Of a stretch of 64,000 nt of DNA, positions 33,003-43,681 are shown one piece after another (positions within the stretch are counted from its first letter, which is position 1; the number at the start of each line of letters is the position of its first letter). The notes below the pieces were generated by a model, which did no database searches, was not told where the DNA came from, and saw only the letters and a list, made by a program, of their open reading frames with translations. The stretch spans positions 10,095,759 through 10,159,758 of the forward strand of contig CM041551.1 of assembly GCA_023238725.1 (NCBI GenBank). Direction: 5' to 3'. The DNA comes from Scortum barcoo. Its lineage: Eukaryota; Chordata; Actinopteri; Centrarchiformes; Terapontidae. A program made the translations under genes and the position numbers.

Positions 33003-33215
33003 GGGACTATTTACAGCTGCGGAATAATACACATTTGGTGTACCAGTGAGTATATACAGCAGGATGTGTATGTGGGATCAATACAGGTTCATGGAAATGA
33101 GAGAACGTGTGAACCAGAGCAAATTTGTGGCTCATTTGTGTATTTTTAACAGTTTTTGTACAATAATGGAGCTCTATGGCAGCAAGGAATAAATACATCA
33201 GGCTTTAGCTTCAGT
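33003..33215 (+). repeat. Dispersed repeat, copy 1
   Basis: Shares ordered similar phrases with 38255-38450: AATACACATTTGGTG versus AATACACACTTGGTG, GGCTCATTTGTGTATTT versus GGCTCACTGGTGTGTATTT, and CTCTATGGCAGCAAGGAATA versus CCTATGGCACAGAGGGATAA followed in both by CATCAGGCT. Same strand and same order, so these are diverged copies of one interspersed element. I do not know its class. Confidence 0.55.
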
Positions 33216-33538
33216 GGCACCGCTTGTTTAGTAGGATCAGTTCAGTTTTTTTTTTTTTTTTTGTCTTTTGATCTGATTTCTTAATATTAAGAAAATATTT
33301 GAACATGACCTGATTCATCCTTAAATACTGCATCAAATAAAGTGAGAGGATGTTTGATTTTGCTAACCGGATACTCTACACTATTAAAGTTGGAGATTTT
33401 GTCCATTTGTTTTTTTTTTTTTTTTTTTTTAAATATTTTCATGTTTGTTGTGCTAAAGCATGCAGTCGTAACAGAAAACAGAATATCCCTCCCCCACATA
33501 GTAAATAACACAAGATTAACATCTTATCCATTTAGCTT

Positions 33539-33544
33539 TTTATT
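33539..33544 (-). terminator. pola1: Candidate pola1 polyadenylation signal
   Basis: The first minus-strand AATAAA after the pola1 stop region. It would give a 3' UTR of about 0.95 kb that includes a U-rich run (A tract on the plus strand at 33611-33649). Confidence 0.35.
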
Positions 33545-34107
33545 GAGGTTTCAGTATCAAAAACGTTCTCATCAATATCAAAATACCCAACACTAAATAT
33601 TCTGGTCATTACAAAAAAAAAAAAAAAAAAAAAAAGAAAGAAAAAAAAGAAATCATTACATAAACCCACCTGAGCAATACAAGTCGGATACATAGAAAAT
33701 TACAGGCATTAAAACACAATCTGCACAGGGGAGGGAGGGCGGAAGAAAGGGAGTGAAAGGGATGAAATGACATCAGTTAAACAGAAGCGGTGGAGGAGAA
33801 GATCAGCTGTTCGATACCGAGACAAAAGAGAGCTGAACGTGTGGCCTCCTTCACCCCGTCACTCCCTGCATCCTCCTTACTCCTTTCTTTCATCCTCTGA
33901 TCTAACACACACATACACGCGCACACGCACACACGCACACACTCGGGATGAATGGTGGTAATCAGAACAAGTGTCCGATCGCTGCAGGCATCCAGTGGTC
34001 TTAGTGGCCGGGTCACTATCATTGGCTAATTAGCGGCTTTTGGAGTATACTGGCTGCTCTGAGGACAAGTCATTTTTAGACACACACACACATCTGGGCA
34101 CAGCTAG

Positions 34108-34138
<31 letters not shown>

Positions 34139-34466
34139 ATAGACTGTCATTTAGGTCTGATTGCAACTCCCCTTTACCATACAGTCAAGGTGATGGGGTC
34201 AAGACATGAGAGCGTGTGTGTCTATGTGAAGATCTAGGGAGAGATGAAAAGGTGTGATTGGGTTTTAAGTCATATAACAAGCCCATTAGGCTCAGGCGAA
34301 GATGATATAGGGGTTAGGAGGTCAAAGCCTAAAATCACAGATTCCTGCTGCACTCGGGAGCCAATAACAGAGAAAACAGATTGTGGTTCAGTGTGCAAAT
34401 CCCGGCTTTGAGTCAGGTGTCGACGCCCCTCTGCGGTGTCGTCTTTGCGGATGTGTGTGTGTTGTT

Positions 34467-34616
34467 TTACTTGAGGGAGGAGAAGGCCTGGAAGAGTTTG
34501 GCCAGTTTGTGGGTTAATCTCCGAGTAGCCACTGGTGGCCAAGGCTTTGTCCGGCACTTCTTTCAGCCTCCGGTACACATCTCTTTCTCTGTTCCACTGC
34601 TTCGAGTTCATGCGAC
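34467..34616 (-). other. pola1: pola1 terminal exon with apparent +1 frameshift
   Basis: Spliced in phase, the exon reads MNSKQWNRERDVYRRLKEVP and on to ATSGYSEIN, matching the human end around SGYSEVNLSKLF. It then leaves the family frame. One base later in register the sequence gives HKLAKLFQAFSSLK and a stop at 34467-34469. The likely extra base is one of the three G at 34511-34513 (CCC on the coding strand). In the uninterrupted frame translation runs to a stop at 34270-34272, adding an unrelated tail. It could be an assembly error or a real allele. Confidence 0.75.
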
Positions 34617-35578
34617 CTGGAGGTGAAGGAAGGGACAGAAAAGAAGAGTCATCATCATCGCAAGAGCCCGTTGGACGATGATTCAGTTCCTCGAACGCAT
34701 CAAAGTCGATACTGCAAGCTACTGCGACACGTGAATTTCAAACTAGTGAATGATTCACCAATGATTCAACCCCCCCCCCAGCGAGCTGCATTGTCTTGTC
34801 ACTAATAAACACTGAGGAGCATTTCACCCTTAACTGGAGAGCTAACAGATCCAATGCTATCTGCCAGCAATGCTATCACTTTGAGAGTCGGGAGGGGCAA
34901 TCGCAGAATTGGACTGATGGGTCGATGGCGGCGTGTGCACACACACAGGATCATAAGATCGATAGAAAAGCCCGATGAGAGCACGAAGTCAATATCTTGT
35001 CCCTTTTATCCCTTCAGGTGGGCCGTAATAAGGCCAGAGAGAAGACTGAGAGCCGCTATCCTGGGTAGGGTGGCCACCAAAACCAAATCTTTACAATATT
35101 ATACTGAGCGTCAAGTGCAGATGAAGTATCATGAAACCAAGTAATAACACACTATCACCACAAAGTGCCACGAGCTGCATCAGGAATAATAGTGCGTTGG
35201 CTGGAGGAGTCACTGGAGAAGAAGAAGGATGATGGAAATGACAGAAAGTTTTGTTTCGTTCGTTCGTTTTGTTTTTATCCATCAGCTAATCTATGAGTCA
35301 ACTAATAAACAGCCATAACAGCTCTTAGTAAAAGTGTTTCACTATAAGCAAACAATTAAAAACTTAATGAGTTGTCTGTTATTTATCTAGATCTCATACT
35401 GTATATTAAACACACACACACACGCTGTCCATATGGCTGGTTGTCATGTCCTCGCCATCTCCACAACCCTATCTCCTGTCTCGTCCTTCCTGCCCGCTGC
35501 ATTAGTGGCTGCTGGATAAATACCAGCCCACTGACTGCCCAAAGGAACAAAGGTTAGATACACACAGATCAACAGTGA

Positions 35579-35632
<54 letters not shown>

Positions 35633-38600
35633 CTCTCTCTAAAGGAACACACACACAGACGATTGATGGTAGTTAAACACTTAAAAAGCACACAAACTCA
35701 CAGTCATGGCGACTGAAAAACATGCATGTGACAAACAGCAATCACACGCGCACACACACAGAGGATGGTGTGGTTGACTTAAACGCCAGCAGCAACTATT
35801 ACCAGATAATCCTCATGTTAGCAAGGACAGGGATGGAGGGACAGAAAGGGGAGAGGAGAGGCAGGGAGAGACAAACTAGTCTATTTATCTGGGGAATAGA
35901 GGGAGGGTGATGATGCATGATCAAGCGAAAGCAATCATGTCATCATTTCTGAAAGGTAGGAGAAAATAATTCTCCCCCCTCCTCCCCTCTCCTCTCCCTC
36001 CCACCCGTTCCTCACCCTTTTCCCTTTCCCACCTCAATCACTGTGTGGCGAACAGATAAAAGAATGATTTAAGAGTCACAGAGAGGAAAAGAAAGAGGGA
36101 GAGACCTTGCTGCAAGTCAGAGCACAGTGGGGAGTGTAGTTCAAATAAATAGCCTCCCTTAAAGAGCGAGTGTGAGGCGGAAGGAGAGAAGAGAGGGGAG
36201 ACGGCATCGCTGGGAAGGCCGAGACGAGAAAGAAAAAAGGGGGCGAGGGGTGGAAATAACAAGAAAGAAGGCGATGTTGACTGGAATGAAAGATGGAAAA
36301 TGACATGTGGATAGAGAGCGCGCACAAATGATGCTTTAGATCCTGAAAACTTTGCCTAATTGATTGCATTTGACACCATCTTTCTTCCTCACACACACAT
36401 ATCCACATGGACCCCCAACACACCCACACACAAACACATACACACAAACACACGCGTGCACAGTGAGTGTATCAGGGGTTATCCTTGCTCTAACTAGGTG
36501 TTGTCACACACTCGCGCATACTCTGGCGGTGCTGGGCACGAGTAGATCGGGGCTCTGCACGCTCTAACTAGGTGTAAATACAATAACAAGCCTGTAATTA
36601 AGTGAGCATGATGAAGTTAATGGAGATCGGCCATTCCGTCGGCCGCCTCCATGAATATTCTATTAGGCTGGTGGCGACGGGCAGCTGGAATAGCAGTTAA
36701 TTTAATCACCACTCGGAGCACAGGGAAACTTCTTTGTGTGAGTGTAATTGCACAGAATGAATAATTGATTTGACAATCGCACCCGCGGATTTTGCCACCC
36801 TGCTTTGTATCGCCAGAGAGAGGGAGGGAAGCGTGGAAGACGAGAGGGGGGTGGGGGGTGGGGGAAATGGAGAGGGAAGAGATGGACAGGGAGAGGAGGA
36901 AAAGAGGAGGAGAGAGAGGGAGAGAGAGACAGAAGATGGAGCGAGAGGAGGAGGAGGAGGAGTGGGAGGGTAGAAGAGGAGCGAATGCAGAGTGCTGAGA
37001 GGTGGCGGGGAAGCTGTCGGTAAATGGATCATTAGAAAAGCGCAGCTCAAGGACAATTTATATTTTATCAATGCGGCAAAATTACATTATTGCTCACACA
37101 CGCAATCATACTGCCCACACTCAAGACTGAGACCTGGAGGGGAGGGGTGATGGAGGGAAGAGAAAGGCAACAGATAGAGAGAAGCAGGGAGGGAGGGAGG
37201 AGAGGGGATAGAAAAAAGGTGAGCAGGGGAGATGGAGAGAAGAAAAGTGACATGAAATGATTTGAAAGTCATTGATACGGGATGTTCCCAGCTAAGGGAA
37301 CGGACAGAATGTTTTTTTTCTTTTTTTTCATAGAGAGTGTGTGTGTGTGTGTGTCTGTGTGTGTGTATAATCTATTAGAGATCTCCTGCAGCGGATGAAA
37401 TTACCTCCATGTTTTACTCAGTCGCAGCAATCAGGCACAAAAATGCAATGTACATGTAGATAAGACAGGCACTCGCTTGCAAATGCGCACACACACAAAC
37501 ACACAGTGGCGCTGCAGCGTATATACACACACACACACACATTCATGCTGATCACATTACATTCAGAGCTCTTTTATGTGAAACCATTTTCTTTAATGTG
37601 CCTTATTGTGTATATTCAGTGCCGACGTAAACATCCAATGTTTTCTGAAAAGGCTGGACGAAGCGGAAATACTCACATATTATCTGAACAATATGACTGA
37701 CACACTTTTATCTTTAAACTCATGTTTCTCAGAGTTTAGTGAGCAATGGCAATGCAGACATCAAAGGGGTTAGGCTGGTGACAGTCTTGTCAATAAATTC
37801 CATTAAAGGACCAACAATGTTTTTGGCCGTCTCTCTTTCAGACTTCCTCGGCCCATCTGTGGCTCTCAGGTGTTTAAAAAGAAAAAAGAAAAAAAAAAAG
37901 TGTAGTCCGGCTGATTTGTTTGGGTGAATCTGGACGCAGCAATCGGCGCTCAGATGCAGACCAAAAGATCTGCACCAGGCCAGAAACTATTACAACTATA
38001 TCATTTGTGGTAACGCATTCTGACCTTAATCAGACCCAGCAAGGCAACACTGCAGGTTTGAGCTAAACGGTTTCCGTAGCCAGGTGTGGGAGAGGTGTTT
38101 GCATGAATTTTTGAGTCTTGTGTGAAAAGAAACCAAACCACGAGGAAAACACTACATCAGCTGACTCGTAATAGAACAAAACAAACAAACAAAAAAAAAA
38201 AAACAATAGCCTTGAGCTTTTTTCTGAAATGTACAAAATGTGCATTTGTTTTTAGCTGTGATTAATACACACTTGGTGAATTAGCGAGTAATTTACAGTG
38301 GCAGGAAGGTGTGTGTAGGTATGTATGTTCACTGATGAAGCAACACGTCTCCTAGTTCATCATCAGTGCGGCTCACTGGTGTGTATTTAAACAACTGAAG
38401 CCTATGGCACAGAGGGATAACATAGGCATCAGGCTGTTATCTACATACACGGTCTAGCATAATGTGTAACCAGATCTTCTAGTAGCAGATGATGCTATTC
38501 GTGTTCACTAACTAATATGAAGGTGAGATGGCTGGAACGCGGCTCATAAATCTCTGCAGGTGAATATGCGCACACTCCCACAGGGACAACACTCAATGCA

Positions 38601-41600
38601 GATACACACAACAGAGTGGAGTCGGGTGTATAGGATTGTATGTCTCCTCCCTGTAATCTGAGCAGTGTGGCCCCTGGGTGTGTAATGCAGTAATATGGGG
38701 TATTACTGCCCCAGGACAGAGTGATTACACCTTAAACCTATATTTTATAGCAGCATGAGTGCATGTATACATGCATCATCCTCCATTTGAGGAAAGTAGT
38801 GGCATGAGTGCGTGTTGGATATTAATCATTTGACAGGGACGCTGCTTTGTCGGCGTTGCCAGACACTGTAGTCACACATTGTAAACCTTTATTGACAACA
38901 CAGTGACCTAGATCTGCCGTAACTGCAACCTCCTGGCCGGGTGAAAAACATCCACGCCATCGTCTGGGTACTATGAAGTATAACTACACATTTCTCCATT
39001 AATTTACGGATATGCCATTGTACTATACTGTTTAAATATAACTAAGTATGTTGCAACATTTAAACCACTTAGCAATCACTTAAAGCAAACAACCACCAAT
39101 GTAATTAATGCAGTCTGTTATTAAACAGTGATTTGTTTTAGATTACTAAAAATGCACTTCAATGTAACCGACATCCATCTGATATCGCTGAACATTTTTG
39201 TGGCCGTCACTGTGACACAGAGTCTGTGGAAACTTATTGTGAATGTTAACTGTGCAGAGTGCTGGGCGGTGCTGAACACTGGTCGCACTGGGTGTTTCAG
39301 CCAGGGATGCAGCCACGTATTCTGTCTTTCAAATAGATTTTTGGGGAACGATGTGTGGAAAAGTGGAGGTCTCGTGTTTAGGGAACCAAACCATTAAAAC
39401 CGGAAGGGTGATGATTTGAAGGACTGGCAGCTCAGAGAACAGAGGAGGGCAGCTGCTTCTCGACTGATGGAGCAAGTAACGGGTAAACACGATTGTGTCT
39501 GGACTTGCTGTGGTGGTTAAAACACAGCTGGAAGGTGATCCAATCCCTCCAGAACCTTTGTGTCCTGTGTGTCCCCCTAAGCTGTAACCCTTTACACTCC
39601 ATTGACCCACTTTTCTTATCATTAAATCGTTTAAATAAATATATTAGCAATAAGTGTGACATTAGGCCAAGTTTCCTTTTCCAAATTTACCCCCCAAAAA
39701 TGATTAAACCAAACCATCTGGGAAGCCAAAACCACCCATGGCTGCAGCGCTCACACCTCATAGACATATGTAATCTGCTTGTCATATCACGAGACAGGGT
39801 CCTTATGTAATGTGTGTTGTACGCTGTATGCTGTGTCTTCTCTGTGTACAGGTAACTGTGAGCACGCCTTTGCAATGCTTTCCACCAAGTATAGAATGTG
39901 CCGTATTGTACTGTGAGGTACAAAATGAGGCTGAAACTCACAGAAGAGAACGCCAATGCGGACCAAAACCACTGCAAAGCAGAGGAACATAAAGAAAGGA
40001 GGAGAGTCGAAAATTGATTGGCGATGATTTCTTGCATCTGGGTGAAGACAGAAATAAAAGAAAGCAAAAATGGAGGCTATAATCATGTTAGTACTCCTCC
40101 CCCCCCTCTCTCTACACCGGTCCAATCCCTCTATTTCAGCTCCCTCCATTTTCTGAGTGGTCATCTGTTGATTACACGTTATATTTACCTCTGCTGTCTC
40201 ACTCCTTCGCTGCCTCGCTCAGGTCCTGGCTGGCACACACACTTGCAGCATTCAGGCATACATACATAAATAACATACATACATAAATATTTAATCAAAT
40301 AAATAAATCACTCGGCCCGGCGGCCCTTTCTAATCAAGTGACATCAATCAGGGAGAACTATGGGTAAAGAGGCCTTGTGGCTGACGCCTACTGAGCGCGC
40401 CCAGAGCGCTGGAGTAGCGTCTATTTGAGTCCAAGGGGGGAAATATACGCTCCATGTCCCATTATAGGAGAAGGGCTATCCTTTCGTCAGCGCGCCCATT
40501 ACCCTATCATTTCCCCAAATCTAAAACCTGTTTTCAATCAACAACACAGCCAAACGAGTGCCTGTCCAAGAGAGGGAGAGGGAGAGAGAGAGAGAACGGA
40601 GAGAGAGAGCAAAGCAGAGAAAGCAGTAGAGATGGACAGTGAGGGTAGGGGTAGAGGGAGAGCAATCGAGGGCTCTTTCCTTCTTTCTTCCAGTGATTGG
40701 AGCGTTTTGCATTCTGTATGTGTGTGTGATTGAATCCGTCTCCTAAATTAGGGCTGTCGACTCGAGGAGCTGAATGTCCTTAACCCCCCTCCCCATATCC
40801 AATGCCCATACTCCCGCTCCTCTCTGTGTGTGTGTTTGAATGTGTGTGTGTGTGTCACATCATTGGGGAATATTGTAAGTGTAGCCTGGATAAAAGGTTT
40901 ACGTTGAGCCATTGATTGCTAATACTATGTTGTATGTGTATTTGTGAGGAAGCATTGTTAGGACATCAAAATTCAAACTTCAATAGCGGTTCCAGTAACT
41001 TGATTTCTATTCCAAGAGGCGGTGCTGCAGACAAATACCAGGAAGGGAAAATGAATAAAATATGCTAAGATTTAAAAATTCAGGCCTGTTTTCACAACTA
41101 GTTCCGCACAAAACTTTCTAAATGAATCCTGCGACAGAACAGACAGACTTTTGAAAGATCTGTCCCAACGGCACAGTAGTAAGCAACACGTGTGTTTGGG
41201 TGCATGGTCTTACCTTTCTCGTCGCCCTGCAGTATTTTGGCACACGCATAGTCCCAGTCGAAGATGAACCTGTAGAAGCAGAGCTGGTTGTACAGGGCCT
41301 TCTCGGAGTACTGTCGAGAAAACACACACAGAACAACTTTGATTGAAACATTGGTGCTTCGATGAGAACAAAACCAGACACACAATCTGATGAACATCAT
41401 GGCTAACACGTTGCCGTGTTGTGGTGGATAGCGAGAATGGTAAATATGATTTTTATTTATACCACCTTCACATTCTTTGATACATCAATTCAGGGTATCT
41501 GCCAATAAAGAGCACCAACAACGACTCTCTTCCCCTGATTTAAATCCGTATACCTCACTGCATGAAACCCACTGGAGCACAAGTATCAGTATCTGGGCTG

Positions 41601-42791
41601 ATCCGGGAGTATTTCAAGGGATTCTTATACGCTACAATAAATTCAAATTCTGATAACATCTTTATTGAACACTCTGTTTTGTCCCCCTCAGCTCGCAAAC
41701 TGCTGCTATCTGTAATGACAACTGGGCTTCACACTGCGAGGTACGCCAAATTTAGAAGGCCACAGCTGTTATTGCAACGTGTCAGATACATATTTAATCA
41801 ACATGTATTGGCTCAGACTCGGCATCAGAGATACCCAATATTATGTGCTCTGATTGGAATCAGGGCCAAAAAAAATGTAATGGAAACATCTACAGTATTA
41901 ATACTATTTTAGTTGCTTCAGCTAACTAAGAAAAGAGCTTAAAATTATTTTTGTTTATACCTTTTTCACTTGTTATTGACTTAAGATATTTAACATGAGG
42001 AAATATGGCTCATTTAAGCTCAAATTCAATTTATCTGGTGTCACTACAGGGATAGCAATGGGAGGTAACAATACTGGAATTATGTAGCTCTAAAACAATC
42101 AACGGAAAATGTATCAGCATTTATTTTGATAGTTCACTTGTCATTTTGCTTCTAAAATGTGAAAACTTTGAAAGACCACTGAAGTCTTTGGGTTTGGGAC
42201 TCTTCTTCCAGTTTTGCTGACGTGGTGTGAATGCAGCATCAGTCTCTTCTCAAACTCCCTCTGACCTCCTTTAACAGAAACATAACAGCTTCTCATCACT
42301 TGTTGGATGCAGTTAATGCACCAACAACGCCACTATCACTATGTCTGTATAAATAAAATATTAGCCAACATTATTTCTGTCCAACAAGAGTGGAGAGTTG
42401 AGATCATGACAAGGCAAAAAAAACCAAAAAACATCCACAACAGATGAATAAACCCAGTTTACCAGTCTAAAAACAGGTAGACTGAACGTGACTACAAACG
42501 TGCACCCCGCTCATTCGACTGTACCTCCCTGAAAACATCTCCCTTCCTCTGTGTGACACAGTAAAGCAAGAAAACAAATTTGCTTGCTTTGTTAATCTCC
42601 ACTGCAATTAACTGGAGCCACACGACAGCCTGCCAGAGGGAGAAGAGAGAGAGAGAGAGAGAGAGGAAGAAAGAGACAGAGAGGATGAGCAAGACAGAGG
42701 GGTGGGAGGGAAAGAGAGAAGAAAAGAAACAGCTAAAGAGAAAGGGTAAAGATACAGAAAGAAGTGAGAGATAGAGAGAATAAGAGACAGT

Positions 42792-42823
<32 letters not shown>

Positions 42824-43449
42824 AAAGAGGGGATCAGGCCTGAAATACCCTCCCTCATAATAGTTTGTTGTGATAAGCCATTGTGAGAGAGGCATGCGAA
42901 CAGCCGAGGCTGTCAATTTGATTAGCCATTATACTGCATGTTTAATTGCAGTTATTGGCTCGTCATTTCCCTGCTACGCTGGAGAGGGCACGCTAAGCCC
43001 CGACCCCACACTGCCATCAGGTGTGCGCCGAGTGCTTTATTATTACCACCAGGAAGACTCCCCTGACAATTCCTGTGTGTCAGTGTGTGTGTGTGTGTGT
43101 GTGTGAAGTGAGTTTGTGTGTGCCCATTATACCTGCCAATCGGCGATGTGCGTAATTGTAATTTCAGTTTTTACTGCTGTGGCATAATCAAGTGGCAAGA
43201 GTATCTAATGCAACTAAATGCAAACTATGTGATGTGTGAACGTGTGTGTGTGTGTGTGTGTGTTAATGACTTTCTATGGCTTGCCATACATGGCACACAC
43301 AGCTGTTGACCGTTGATGCACTGCCTAGTCAACAACCAAACCATGCACATCCCATAATGGAGCCTCGGTTACCGTTGCCAAGGTTGAACAAGCTCGGTCG
43401 GCACAAACATCGCACACCACTTCTTCCTCTTGAAAAAAAAACACACAGA

Positions 43450-43481
<32 letters not shown>

Positions 43482-43635
43482 CATTCAAACAATATAATGC
43501 TGATTGTGGGCGGGCTAGTCGCTGCATACTGATTGACTGACAGGTGTCAGAAAGGCGTGGCTAAAATGTTACAGGGTTGTTATTGAATTTAGAGCCCCTC
43601 AACCCCACCTCACTTTCTCTTTCTCTCTCACACAC

Positions 43636-43681
<46 letters not shown>

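Noticed and set aside
34270..34466. In-frame extension of pola1 to a stop at 34270 taken as the real C-terminus
   Set aside because: The tail is unlike any polymerase alpha, whereas the +1 frame immediately restores KLAKLF and a stop, so a frameshift is the simpler reading. Kept as an open possibility in the findings.
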